Origin: Roseiarcus sp963781895 | Lineage (GTDB): Bacteria; Pseudomonadota; Alphaproteobacteria; Rhizobiales; Beijerinckiaceae | Assembly: GCA_963781895.1 (NCBI GenBank) | Contig: CAWAIM010000031.1 | Coordinates: 164,123 to 228,122, forward strand | Length of the DNA stretch: 64,000 nucleotides | Reading direction: 5' to 3' | Part shown: in pieces, positions 1 to 9,893 of the stretch | How positions within the stretch are numbered: the stretch's first letter is position 1 | How the letters are laid out: the number at the start of each line of letters is the position of its first letter | Notes under the pieces: generated by a model | Told to the model about the DNA's origin: nothing | Seen by the model: the letters and a program-made list of their open reading frames with translations, nothing else | The model's database searches: none | Translations under genes and position numbers: made by a program

Positions 1-127
1 CAAACTCGGGAACTCGTCGGTGCGGCCAAGTGATCGTATCCCGTTCCGGGTCGGAACAGCCGTGTGCTAACAAGCGAGTTGTCCGCTGGCGCATAGCTTG
101 AGCCGCAGGCCTCGCCGGTGCGAGCGC

Positions 128-1186
128 TCACCGCGTCAGTACGATCCAGGCCAGCGGAAAAACGAAAATGACTGCTGTCGTGCAAAGGACGACCGCCAAA
201 TGCTTGGGGCCGACGCGCACGATCGAAGCGATCGACGTGTTCAACCCGAGCGCCGCCAGCGCCACAAGCAGGCCCCAACCCGACGCCGTGACCAGCGTGG
301 TCTTGACGATCGTCGGCAAGAGCCCGCTGCTGTTAATCACAACGAACACTAGGAACATTAGTGCGAACACCGGAACGGGCACTTTCGCCCGGCCGGCGTC
401 TCCGCCTTGGCCGGAAAAAAACCAGCCGACGCTCAGAACCACTGGCAACAACATGAGGACTCGGAAAAGTTTCACGACGAGTGCGATGTTGCCGGCCTCC
501 GTGGAGACCGAATATCCCGCGCCGACGACCTGCGCGACGTCGTGGATGGCGGCGCCGAGAAAAATGCCGGTTGTTCGATCATCGAACCCGAGCGCCGCGC
601 ATAGCGCGGGATAGGCGAGGATCGCGAAGGTCGCCAGCAAATTCGTGGTGATCACGACGAAGGCGGTATCCGATTCACGATGCGGTCCCGGCGGCAACAC
701 CGAGGAGGTCGCAAGCGCCGCCGAGGCGCCGCAGACGGCGCAAGCCGCGCCCGCCAGCGCCCCATAGGCATCCCCCTTGCCGAACAAACGCGCGAACAAC
801 AGCCCCGAAATCAGCGTCGCCGCCATCGCGAGGATGACCATGACAGCGGTTCCGACTCCGAGCCCGACAATATCGCTCAAGCCGATATTGAGCCCGAAAA
901 GCGCGATCGCCCAACGCAACACCTTCCTGATGGAAAACTCGAGACCCGGCATGATCGACGGCCGGGCGGCCGCGGCATGGAAGGCGACGCCGATCACGAG
1001 CGCGATGACCGGCGCGGCGATCGCGACGGGACGCCCGAACCACGCCTGCGCCAAGGCCGTTTCCCACAGCGTCATCCGGCTTGCGACAAAGGCGATCGCC
1101 GCCGCCATCGCAAGGCCCGGCGCCAACGCGCCAACCCTGGAGGCGATTCCCCTCGCCGGCGTGGCCACTTTCACCGTTTGATTCAT
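128..1186 (-). CDS. YeiH-family putative sulfate exporter
   Basis: Predicted 352-aa inner-membrane protein of the YeiH/UPF0324 family, whose members are annotated as putative sulfate or sulfur-oxoanion exporters. About ten hydrophobic helices alternate with short loops, and Gly/Ala-rich stretches such as GAACAVCGASAALA and the segment GIFLGAAIHDVAQVVGAGY are typical of the family. An in-frame ATG lies 27 codons upstream, but those codons (RKRIEWTPGCQERR...) look non-coding, so the start MNQTVKVATP is preferred. The gene stands alone next to a region of broken genes. Family assignment is confident; the substrate is inferred from the family only. Confidence 0.85.
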   Translation of the reverse strand: MNQTVKVATPARGIASRVGALAPGLAMAAAIAFVASRMTLWETALAQAWFGRPVAIAAPVIALVIGVAFHAAAARPSIMPGLEFSIRKVLRWAIALFGLNIGLSDIVGLGVGTAVMVILAMAATLISGLLFARLFGKGDAYGALAGAACAVCGASAALATSSVLPPGPHRESDTAFVVITTNLLATFAILAYPALCAALGFDDRTTGIFLGAAIHDVAQVVGAGYSVSTEAGNIALVVKLFRVLMLLPVVLSVGWFFSGQGGDAGRAKVPVPVFALMFLVFVVINSSGLLPTIVKTTLVTASGWGLLVALAALGLNTSIASIVRVGPKHLAVVLCTTAVIFVFPLAWIVLTR

Positions 1187-1563
1187 CGTTGATCGCTCGC
1201 TCGGGAAAGTGGGAAATTTGGCGCGACGTTCTTGACACCCCGGCGTCCACTCAATCCGCTTTCGCAACAGGGAGGCGCCAGACTCATCATTAGTTCTTCC
1301 TACATTAGCGTAAATTCATAGACAACGCCAAACCTTACGCCAGCCGGAGGAATCGCGTTTGCAATTCCGCCGCCGCCTTGGCCGGGTTTTGCGTTTTGGA
1401 TGAGATCGATTCTGCCGGGTCGCGGATGAATCGCGGCAAGGGAGAAGGTCCTGGATCGCTTTTTCGAATGCCGGGACGGTTCGGACGACCCGCGCGCCGG
1501 CGGGGCCGTCCCGGCAGTCGCTGGCCGCGGCGACGAGCGTCCATGCGCGTGAGGATCAGGCGT
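1187..1563. other. Intergenic stretch, no supportable gene
   Basis: This is the upstream region of the YeiH gene and the 3' edge of the broken helicase gene. Open frames here are short, rich in Arg and Pro, and match nothing I recognise. No clear terminator or operator is visible. Confidence 0.4.
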
Positions 1564-2755
1564 TCATCGGCGCCTGCGTCTGGCGTAAAGACCGGCTGCG
1601 CCCGGCGTTCTGTTCGGAAGCAACTGAAAGTTCGTCGCCCGATGCTTGGCGCGGTGAGCAACGCCCCGTTCGGCGGCTTGCGCGAGAGCGTCGACGCGGT
1701 GCCTCGCGGGACCGCACTGCATGAAGATGATGGGATGGTGCCCGTCCTTGCGAGCGACGGTCGCGGACAGGCCGAGGACATATCGGGCCTTCGCGCGCCG
1801 CGCCACCAGCTCAAAGCTCGCCGCCGAGAGGTGATGGCACTCGTCAAACACCAGATGACCGTAGTCGGCCACCAGATCGGACACCTCGCCTCCGCGCACG
1901 AAACTCTGGATCAGTGCGACATCGATGACGCCAGTTGGTTTGCGCCGGCCGCCGCCGATGACCCCGATATGCTTCGGATCGATATCAAGGAATGTCTTGA
2001 GGCGCTCAACCCATTGGGCGAGCAATTCTCGGCGATGGACAAGGATCAGCGTATTCCGCGCCCGCGCGCTGATAAGCGCGGCGGCCACGACCGTCTTGCC
2101 GAAGGCGGTGGTCGCAGCCAGCACGCCGGTATCGTGCGGCGCGAGCGCGTCGAACGCCTTGACCTGCGGGCCATATAGCGCGCCCTGGAAACAGGCTTCG
2201 GTCGGAAGCGGCACCCCTGAAATTCGCAGGTCTTCGACCACCGCCTCGGCGCCATGGGCGCCAATCAACTCAATAGCCTCGTCAAGACACCCACGTGGCA
2301 AGCCCACATGGCGCGGATGAAGTTCGGCGCAGGAGATAATCCGGGGCTTGTCGAAGGTCGGGAAGCGCATGGATTGCGCGCGATAGAACTCCGGGTTTTG
2401 GAACGCCGCCAGACGCATCAGCCGCGCCGTCATCGCCGCTGGCAGTTCGGTCCGATCAATGTAGACCTGATCGGCGATGACGACGCCGACCTTGCTTGGC
2501 ATGGGCGCATTGATCGGTCCGGGCTCCCGCCGCCGGGAAGGCGTCATGCGCCATGGCTCGTCGGCGTCCTCATCTTCCACCGGCATGCGCACGCCCAGTA
2601 CCCGGCCCCGCGAACTCCGCGTCGGCAACCAGGTCCGAGACCGCGTCGGCGGACAGACGCGGCGCCGACGAGAGGAACGCCCATTGATCGTCGTAGGGTC
2701 GAAGGGCTTCATCGATGAAGACGCTGTTTCCGTGTTCGCGCGCCCTGCGCTGCAA
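1564..2755 (-). pseudogene. TOTE-type primase-helicase fragment (superfamily 2 helicase), truncated and frameshifted
   Basis: Reading leftward, residues starting NSVFIDEALRPYDDQWAFL (about 2735-2650) and then the frame from about 2640 match the linker and helicase part of the large TOTE conflict-system primase-helicases. Visible motifs are a Walker A-like TTAFGKTVVAAAL, motif Ia LVHRRELLAQW, DEAH-box variant DECHHL and motif III LSAT. A shift near 2640 joins the two frames and equals one inserted base. The N-terminal primase is absent, because the AT-only segment begins directly upstream. The C-terminal helicase lobe is lost after about 1610. It is a relic of a defence or mobile-element gene. 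Confidence 0.7.
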
Positions 2756-2759
2756 GGGC

Positions 2760-2980
2760 TAAGTTTTATTGAATTTTTTTTAATGTAAATATATAATATT
2801 TTAAATTTTTTAATATATTTTATGAAGTATGTGATTGAATTTATAGTATAAAGTATTTATAGATAAATAGATATTTTAAATTTATAATTTTATTTAATAT
2901 GATATAAAAAAAAATTTATATATAAATAAATTAGAAAGAAAGAGGAAAAATTATAAATATAATATAGGTAAAAATTAATT
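2760..2980. other. 221-nt AT-rich island with no cytosine on the + strand
   Basis: In a chromosome of high GC content this block holds only about 20 G and not a single C on the + strand; the rest is A and T. It starts just after AAGGGCT and ends abruptly at AATT/CGGCCGAG. It separates the 5' break of the helicase relic from a truncated acetyltransferase gene. The short open frames inside are Ile/Tyr/Phe/Asn-rich and not credible proteins. It may be foreign DNA, a hypermutated remnant or an assembly artefact. Confidence 0.9.
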
Positions 2981-3104
2981 CGGCCGAGAATGGATGCGGC
3001 ATTACGCGCGACAAGCGCTCGGCCGCTGCGTAAAATAAGAAGTAAAACCCCGCATGTGCCGTCATCGGGCGTAAAACCGGCGACGTCCGGCGTTCGGGGT
3101 TGCA

Positions 3105-3485
3105 TTGACCTGTTTCGTCGCCAGGGAGATCGCGACGGACCGGGTGGCTGGCTTCTACACGCTTTCGTCCAGCAACGTGCCGTTGACCGAGGTTCCAGAG
3201 CCGCTAGCGAAGAAACTGCCGCGCTACCCGACCGTCCCGGCGGTGCTGATTGGCTGGCTCGGCCGCCATAGCGACTATGCCGGACAGGGGCTTGGCGAAG
3301 TCTTGCTGTTTGACGCGATCAAGACCGTCGCCACAGCCTCTATCGGCGCTCACGCCATCTTCGCCGACGCGATCGACGACCAGGCGGTAGCCTTCTATGC
3401 GGCCTTCGGCTTCACGCTATTGGTGCGGCAGCCACGCACCCTCTATCTGCCGGTGGCGACGGCGCTGAGATTGTTATCGCCATGA
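3105..3485 (+). pseudogene. TacT-like GNAT acetyltransferase, N-terminally truncated
   Basis: About 126 residues match the central and C-terminal part of GNAT toxins of the TacT/AtaT type, which acetylate charged tRNAs and pair with DUF1778 or RHH antitoxins. Visible features are the strand VAGFYTLSSSNVPL, the acetyl-CoA pyrophosphate-binding segment YAGQGLGEVLL (Q/R-x-x-G-x-G/A-like) and the C-terminal AVAFYAAFGF. Family members are about 160 aa, so roughly 40 N-terminal residues are missing. The frame upstream is closed by a stop at 3072 and then by the AT island. No antitoxin gene remains. The TTG at 3105 is only the first possible start. Confidence 0.6.
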
Positions 3486-3618
3486 CGACCGCGTCCGCCC
3501 CTACACCGTTTCAGCCCCGCGCCGCCGCGCGCAAGTCTTTTTGCGCCACGGTACGCGGGGGCTTCCGGCGTAGAAAAAGGCCATTCTTTCAGGCGTCAGG
3601 TTCGGCGATCCTGGCGCA

Positions 3619-3843
3619 ATGGCCAGACTTCGCAAAGAACGCACCCCAACCGCATCGGAGCAACTTGAAGCGTTGCTCGGCCAACCCTGGCCGTTTACGG
3701 GCCGGCCACCGAAGCACGACCTTTCGACCTGGATCGTCACCGACGATTGGCCCGAGCATATCCCGGTCACGGAAGCCGAGGTGGACGTGTTCGAGGCGTG
3801 GTTCGGCGATCTCTTCGATGAGTTGTTCGGGTCGTGCCGATGA
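3619..3843 (+). CDS. Small acidic hypothetical protein upstream of recombinase
   Basis: A 74-aa acidic protein (MARLRKERTPTASEQLEAL...) with a Trp-rich centre (QPWPFTGRPPKHDLSTWIV) and an acidic, aromatic C-terminus. It ends 21 nt before the recombinase start and runs in the same direction, so the two are probably co-transcribed. I do not recognise a domain. A recombinase directionality factor is a possibility suggested only by position and size. Confidence 0.5.
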   Translation: MARLRKERTPTASEQLEALLGQPWPFTGRPPKHDLSTWIVTDDWPEHIPVTEAEVDVFEAWFGDLFDELFGSCR

Positions 3844-3864
3844 TGTGACAGGGAGACATACGCC

Positions 3865-5586
3865 ATGACCGTGCCGCTACGGGCCGCCCTCTATCTGCGC
3901 GTCTCGACGGCGCGGCAGGCCGAGCATGATGTCTCCATCCCCGATCAGAAGCGCCAGGGCGAAGCCTATTGCGCTTCACGCGGCTACCAGCTCGTCGAGA
4001 CCTATGTGGAGCCGGGCGCGTCGGCGACCAATGACCGTCGCCCCGAGTTCCAGCGGATGATCGAGGCGGGCACGTCGAAGCCCGCGCCGTTCGACGTGGT
4101 GATCGTCCATTCGTTCAGCCGGTTCTTCCGCGACCACTTCGAGCTGGAGTTCTATGTCAGGAAGCTGGCGAAGAATGGCGTGAAGCTCGTCTCCATCACC
4201 CAGGAGATGGGCGACGATCCGATGCACGTCATGATGCGGCAGATCATGGCGCTGTTCGACGAGTATCAATCGAAGGAGAACGCCAAGCACGTCATCCGCG
4301 CCTTGAAGGAAAACGCCCGGCAGGGTTTTTGGAACGGTTCGCTGCCGCCCATCGGCTACCGTGTCGTCGCGGCCGAGCAACGCGGCGCGAAGGTCAAGAA
4401 GAAGCTGGAGATCGACCCGCTCCACGCCGAAACGGTGCGGCTGATCTACCGGCTTGCGCTCCACGGCGACGGCGCCAAGGGCCAGATGGGCGTGAAGAAC
4501 ATCGTCAGCTACCTGAACCGCAACCGCATCTTCACGCGCGACGGAGGCCGTTGGGGCATCGGCCAAGTCCACCGCATCCTGACCCGCCGCACCTATATGG
4601 GCGAGCATGAGTTCAACAAGCGGGCCAAGTCCAAAGAGCTGAAACCCGTCAGCGAGATCGTGGTCGTGCCCGTCCCGCCGCTCATCGACCGCGAGACCTT
4701 CGACGCGGTGCAGGCGCTGCTCAAGGCCCGACATCCCACGGTGACGCCATCCGCCGTCATCAGCGGCCCGACGATGCTCACCGGCCTGATCCACTGCGCC
4801 AAGTGCGGCGGCGCCATGACCATCCGCACCGGCAAGGGCGGGCGCTATCGTTACTACGCCTGTTCGATGAAAGCCCGGCAGGGGCCGACAGCCTGCGAAG
4901 GCATGGCGGTGCCGATGGACAAGCTGGACGATCTGGTCGCCAGCCATCTCGAAGACCGTCTGCTCCAGCCCGAGCGGCTGGAAACGATCCTCGCCACCGT
5001 GCTCGACCGGCGGCAGGAGCGATCCGAGCGCCAGCATGAGCACATTGGCGAACTGAACCGGCGTGCGGCGGAATCCGAAGCCCGCCTCAAGCGCCTCTAC
5101 GACGCCATCGAGGCGGGCGTCGCCGACCTGAACGACCCGGCGCTCAAGGACCGTATCGACGGCCTCAAGGCCATCCGCGATCAGGCGAAGGCCGATGCCG
5201 AGCGCGCCCAGGCCATGCTTGAGAACTCCGGCAGCAAGGCCGTTACGCCGCAGATGGTGCGCACCTTCGCCGAAACCGCGCGGCGGCATATCCGCCTTGA
5301 AGGGGGTGGTTATCGCCGCGACCATCTTCGCGCGCTCGCCCAGCGCGTTGAGGTCGCAGATGGCGAGGTCCGCATCATGGGATCGAAGTCCCGGCTGCTA
5401 CAGGTGCTGACCGGAAAAAATGGCGTAAATTCAGTGCCCACTCAGGGACTGAAGTGGCGGAGGGGGCGGGATTCGAACCCGCGATACGGTTTCCCGCATA
5501 CACACTTTCCAGGCGTGCGCCTTCAGCCGCTCGGCCACCCCTCCTCGTCGCCGCCCCTGAATGGCAAGCGCGAGCGAGGCGCATAG
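3865..5586 (+). CDS. Large serine site-specific recombinase
   Basis: A 573-aa large serine recombinase. The resolvase domain (about residues 6-155) starts LYLRVSTARQ with Ser14 as predicted nucleophile. The Recombinase domain follows (about 175-285), then a zinc ribbon (CAKCGG near 310 and a second Cys pair near 332 and 345), then a charged coiled-coil (about 380-470). The start has a good Shine-Dalgarno sequence (CAGGGAGA). The last 40 or so codons read antisense through tRNA-Ser (RRGRDSNPRYGFP), so the native C-terminus has probably been replaced at the attachment junction. It likely integrated an island into this tRNA gene. Confidence 0.9.
   Translation: MTVPLRAALYLRVSTARQAEHDVSIPDQKRQGEAYCASRGYQLVETYVEPGASATNDRRPEFQRMIEAGTSKPAPFDVVIVHSFSRFFRDHFELEFYVRKLAKNGVKLVSITQEMGDDPMHVMMRQIMALFDEYQSKENAKHVIRALKENARQGFWNGSLPPIGYRVVAAEQRGAKVKKKLEIDPLHAETVRLIYRLALHGDGAKGQMGVKNIVSYLNRNRIFTRDGGRWGIGQVHRILTRRTYMGEHEFNKRAKSKELKPVSEIVVVPVPPLIDRETFDAVQALLKARHPTVTPSAVISGPTMLTGLIHCAKCGGAMTIRTGKGGRYRYYACSMKARQGPTACEGMAVPMDKLDDLVASHLEDRLLQPERLETILATVLDRRQERSERQHEHIGELNRRAAESEARLKRLYDAIEAGVADLNDPALKDRIDGLKAIRDQAKADAERAQAMLENSGSKAVTPQMVRTFAETARRHIRLEGGGYRRDHLRALAQRVEVADGEVRIMGSKSRLLQVLTGKNGVNSVPTQGLKWRRGRDSNPRYGFPHTHFPGVRLQPLGHPSSSPPLNGKRERGA
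5455..5544 (-). tRNA. tRNA-Ser (GGA)
   Basis: The 90-nt gene on the minus strand begins GGAGGGGTGGCCGAGCGGCT and ends with encoded CCA. The acceptor stem GGAGGGG pairs with CCCCTCC, followed by discriminator G. The anticodon loop contains GGA, the long variable arm GCGGGAAACCG is typical of class II serine tRNAs, and the T loop is GGTTCGAATCC. Its 3' end faces the recombinase gene and is overlapped by that gene's frame, the standard arrangement at a tRNA integration site. Confidence 0.95.
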
Positions 5587-5725
5587 CACCGCGCAACGCG
5601 CGGGCGCAAGCCGCGCGAACCGGCGCGGCGGCGCGCGTGGGCGCCGATGCGCAAACGTGGACAGCGGCGCCCGCCGTGCGTTAGACGAGGGCGATCCCTC
5701 AAGGCTCGGGCAAAGCGGCGGCGCG

Positions 5726-6049
5726 ATGCGGTTTCTGGCGCGATTGATCGGGTTGATGGCTCTTGCCGGCGCGTTCGCGGCGGCGGTGATCGACGGCGCG
5801 CGGTCGATCGCGGCCGGAACGTTCGCGCCGACGTCGTCGGGCGCGGCGCTCTATTGGCTGTCGCCGAAGGCGCTCGCGGGCCTGCAGGCCCTGGTCGAGA
5901 ACCGGTTCGGCGCATGGGCGTGGGACGGCGTGCTGGTGCGCGTGCTGCTCGCGCCGGCCTTCGTCAGCCTGGCTGTGGTGAGCGCGCTGCTGTTCCTCGT
6001 CTCCCGCCGCCGGCCGCCGGAGATCGGACGCTCCAGCCGGGACCGGTAA
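5726..6049 (+). CDS. Small conserved membrane protein
   Basis: A 107-aa protein starting MRFLARLIGLMALAG. The open frame extends upstream to 5561, but that part is low-complexity and non-protein-like, so the internal ATG is preferred. Two hydrophobic helices are visible (about residues 7-27 and 75-98), separated by a soluble segment with FGAWAWDGVLV; the C-terminus is basic (RRRPP). It resembles short uncharacterised membrane proteins common in Hyphomicrobiales. Function unknown. It lies beside tRNA-Ser outside the presumed island. Confidence 0.6.
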   Translation: MRFLARLIGLMALAGAFAAAVIDGARSIAAGTFAPTSSGAALYWLSPKALAGLQALVENRFGAWAWDGVLVRVLLAPAFVSLAVVSALLFLVSRRRPPEIGRSSRDR

Positions 6050-6567
6050 GAGGCGGCGCCGGGCCCGCGCTTTTGTCAGCGCGCGAGCGCGTTCAAGGGC
6101 TTAGGCGCCAAAAACCGCAACTTTCGCGGAACCGACGCGGGCGGGGCCGGCGGGGCATTTATCAAGCTCCCGGCGTTATTTCGCTCGCCCGCCACTGACA
6201 ACTCATCTGATCTGTAATCCGGTCGAATTGAAATTTTTCCAAGCCAATCCAAGCCAGACCAAACCGGGCCAAACGAAACCAAGAAAAACCAAGCCAAAAA
6301 TCCTTGGATTTCCTTGGATTCTCTCGTCCGAATCGGGATTTCTCAATGGGTTGCGGGGATTCCAAAGCAAAAAAATCCGTCGCTCGCTGTCGACAATCAC
6401 GTGAGAGCGGCCCGCACAGGCCATCCCGACCGCGCTCGCCGTCACCGTTATGTGAACCGCCGATCCCGTCATTCATGGCGAGAGTCAGAATAGCACGGCT
6501 TTCGATTTTCAGAAAGGAAAATATTCAAAATTCGGCGCGCCGCGCATGGGTCGGTCATCAGACGGGC
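6050..6567. other. Intergenic region without a supportable gene
   Basis: About 520 nt between the small membrane protein and the 3' end of the methyltransferase relic. It contains the decamer array at 6239-6320 and otherwise no frame that looks like protein. Composition is more AT-rich than the neighbours between about 6200 and 6350. Confidence 0.5.
6239..6320. repeat. Phased 10-bp repeat array (CCAAGCCAAA type), then two inverted units
   Basis: Six consecutive 10-nt units start with CCAA at 6239, 6249, 6259, 6269, 6279 and 6289: CCAAGCCAAT, CCAAGCCAGA, CCAAACCGGG, CCAAACGAAA, CCAAGAAAAA, CCAAGCCAAA. After a short AAT spacer come two exact copies of TCCTTGGATT (6301-6320), whose complement AATCCAAGGA carries the same CCAAG core. 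Unit length equals one helical turn. Confidence 0.85.
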
Positions 6568-9500
6568 TCATGACGATGTTGTCCGCGCTTCCGCCTCCGC
6601 GCGTTCGAGATTGAGCGCGAGCAGCCGCGCCAGGGCGTCGTCGGTCGAAATGTCTTCCGGCCAGCCGTAGGCGGCGGCGACGGCGCGGTCGAGCGCCTCG
6701 TGCGCGTCGGCGAGCCAGCGCGGGCGCTGGTTGTAGAGGTTGGTCAGCGTGCGCTCTTTCAGCTTGGCCGCCGCCTCGACGGTCTTGGGGAGAACGCGGT
6801 CGGGATAGCGGCGCGGCGCCTCGCCGGGCGCGGCGGTCGGCGTCACCTCGGGCACGATGTCGACGAGATCGGGCGGATTGAGCCAGGCGCGGCGCAAGTC
6901 ATCGAGCGTCTTCGCCGCCGCCGCGATGCGCCGCGCGCGCGGATCGTCGGCGTAGTCCGCCGCCGGAATGTTCGGCGTCAGACGGTCGGGGAACGGGAAG
7001 GTCTCGAAGGTGGTGGTCGGGGTGTAGCGCGGATCGTTGCCGACTTCGAGCCAGGTGCCGAGCCGCAGCGACCACGCCTCATGGAAGCGCGAATGCAGGA
7101 CGCCGAAGGTCGTGTCGTCGTCGCGGGCGATGACGATGAGATCTGGTGGTCCGGGCAAGACCGCGACCATCGATCCATAGCAAAGACGCGATGCTTCGCC
7201 ACTCTCGGTGTCGCGACGTACCGTGCTCAGCCGCCGAGCCATGAGCGATTCTGGACGCGCGTTCAGCGCTAGCCCACCAATCGCGACGGCGTCGGCTCGC
7301 ACGTCGCCACCACTTCTCGCGATAGGTCGCGCGATCGCTTGCCGTCGTCGCTCCGGCGTACGCGTCTCCGCGACATGAGAGAACGGCTGCTTCGAACAGC
7401 GCGGCTTCGCCTCTCGGTCAGTCGTCCAGCCGAAATCGATGAACCACATGTCGCGTGCGCGACGCGTACAGATGTCGCGTTCCGTTGATCCAGGGCGTTG
7501 AGCACGTCCGCAGTTGCGGCCGCCCGTTCGGGTTCATGCGGCTCGCGCAAGCCAAGCGCGGGCGCAAGCGTGCCCGGCAATGTCGAAGGGGCCGCCTTTC
7601 GTGACGCCCGATAAATGCGGCGTTCAGCGTTCTCTCTGAGCGGACGGCGTGCGGTCAGATTCGACGTGTCGGCGGACAAGTCGGCAGGGATTGTCTCCGC
7701 TCGGCGCGCCATCGAGGCTGTTGCTTCCGTCGCCCGATCACCGAAGCACACCAAACGTCACCCGCACCGCCGCGCCGTCGATCGTCCACGGCTCGTCGCT
7801 CCAGGCCTCGAAGATCGCGTTTCGCTCGGCGATCGGCTCCAACACCTTGCGGTTCGCGCCGCCGCGAATGGAGTTGGTCGCCACAAGGCCGACGCGCTGC
7901 GCGCGACCGGCCTCGATCGGCGCTTGCCACGCCTTGGCGAACCAGTAGCAGACGAGGTCCGCTTCGGCGGGCACGCGTCCCTGGTAAACGCGGAACAGCG
8001 TCTCGACGGTATCGTCGCCGAGCCCGCGCCGCAGCAACTTGCCGCCCAGAAACGGCGGGTTGCCGACGATGAAATCGGCCTCCGGCCACTCGGCTTCGAC
8101 AAAGCCGCCCTTGCCGTCGGGCGTCAGCAGAGCGTCGCGGCATTCAATCGCGTCAAGCTTACGCAGGATCGGGCGAGGATGGTGGCTGAATCGCGTTCTT
8201 GACCCGCCATTGGATGTCGCCGATCCAGATGGTCGTGCGCGCGAGTTCGGCGGCGAACGGGTTGATCTCGATGCCGTGCAGGATCTCCGGCCCGACGCGC
8301 GGCACGGCCATGCCAAGGCCCGAATGCCTCGCAGTCGAGAATGGCGCGCCATTCGATGTCCTTGACGCCCTGCAGCGCGAGATAGAGGAAATTGCCGGAG
8401 CCACAGGCCGGATCGAGAATGCGCAAGGCGCAGAGGCGGTCAATGAACGCGTCGCGTCTCGCTTCCGCCTTGGCGCGGGCGGCGTCGAAGCGCTTGGCCA
8501 GATCGCGGCTGCGCGGCCCGGCCGTCTGCGCTCGCGCCTTCGAGCGCGGGCGCCATGATCGCCTCGATCTTCGCTCTTCGCCGGCCTCCCATTCGCGCGC
8601 GCAAGGGGCGCAACACCACCGGCTCGACGATCATCATGATCTTGGCGGGGTCGGTGTAATGGGCGCCGATCTGGGCGCGTTTGTCGGGATCGAGAAAGCG
8701 CTCGAACAGCGTGCCGAAGATCGTCGGGTCGATGAGGCTCCAGTCGAGGCTCGATGCCGCGAACAGGAGGCCGATTTCCCCATAGTCCAGCGCCAGCGCC
8801 GGACGGCCGTCGAACAGGCCGCCGTTGAACTCGAGAATGCTTTCGAGATCGAAGTCGCCGCCCTTGGCCATGTCGTCGAACAGGCGCGTCAGGAACGCTT
8901 TGGCTGATCGGGCTTGCGCTCGGCCGCCTTCAAAAGCTTCTTCCATAAGCCCTCGGGCAGAAGCTTCACGCTGTCGGCGAAGAAGCAGAACACGAGCTGG
9001 TTGACGAAATGCGCCACCGCCTCGCGGTCGGGATTGCGGTGTTGCAGCCGGTCGGAAATCGCCTGGAACTTGTCCGCCGCCTCTTTGGTGAGCTTTTCCC
9101 GGGTGCGGCCTGAACGCAGCGAATTCCGGATTGTGGAAGACGGCGCGAAGGTGGGCCGAGGTTCAGCGGCTCGGCGAGGTCTTCGAGTTCGAACTCGTAG
9201 ATGGCCGGGACTTCATTGGTCCAGCGGGTTTCGATGCGAAAGATATGCGTATCGCAGGCGACATGCAGCGGCGGGTTTTCGAGCGCGGCGGCGTAGCGGG
9301 TCAGTTGTTCCAGCGCCTTGCCGAGATCGCGCTTCTTCTTCTTGTATTCCCAGGCGAAAAAGCCCTTCTTCCAGACATCGGCCCAGCCTTCGCCGCCGCC
9401 GGTCTTCGGCGCGCCTTTCTCGAAGGCGAAGTGATCGCCGACCGGATCGTCCTCTATGGGTGTCGGATGCTCGAAAAGCTGACAGAGATCGTTGAAATGG

Positions 9501-9568
9501 GTGTGCGCGGTCGCGCGCTCGGTCAGCGCCACCGGCTTCCATTTGCGAATGAACTCTTGCGGCGTCAT
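6568..9568 (-). pseudogene. MmeI/YeeA-like class I DNA methyltransferase, multiply frameshifted
   Basis: About 3 kb of consistent homology to the roughly 950-aa DNA methyltransferases of the MmeI type. In order: N-terminus MTPQEFIRKWKPVALTERA (start 9568); helical region FLTRLFDDMAKGGDFD; SAM motif I LDPACGSGNFLYLAL near 8415; catalytic motif IV NPPFLGG near 8060; target-recognition/C-terminal part ARDDDTTFGVLHSRFHEAWSL near 7130; conserved ending TLTNLYNQRPRWLADAHEALD near 6740. The first four frame changes (about 9150, 8580, 8340, 8180) all equal single-base insertions. At least three more lie between 7750 and 7300. No restriction subunit is adjacent, so it was an orphan or MmeI-type enzyme. 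As written it cannot be translated. Confidence 0.85.
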
Positions 9569-9893
9569 CGGCGAGGCGAGCGAACCTTCGTGAGGCGGCC
9601 CTGCGCGGACCGTGGAAGCGAGTCCCGTGCGCTTAGCATGAGTCGGATAAGGGCAGAAATCGTGCCACATTCCGGGCCGCGACCCGACCGGAAACGGGAG
9701 GCCTTTCGGAAGCGCGGGCCGCAGTCCCCCCGCTCTCGGCAGACTGCTCGTCCCGGTCGAGGGCTCCAAATGGCTGATCTTCCTTTTCGAAGCCGCTTGT
9801 TCCCGTTCGCTTGTGGACAATCCGGTTCCTGGCCGGCGGCGGCAGGTGTCGAGTTGGCGCGAATCATGCAGGACTCTCGCACCGGGAGTCCTC

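Noticed and set aside
2890..3105. 71-aa frame ending in Ile/Tyr/Phe-rich sequence
   Set aside because: It is a translation of the AT-only island; composition alone explains it.
6239..6320. Decamer array considered as a replication origin
   Set aside because: No DnaA boxes, AT-rich unwinding element or replication genes were found nearby.
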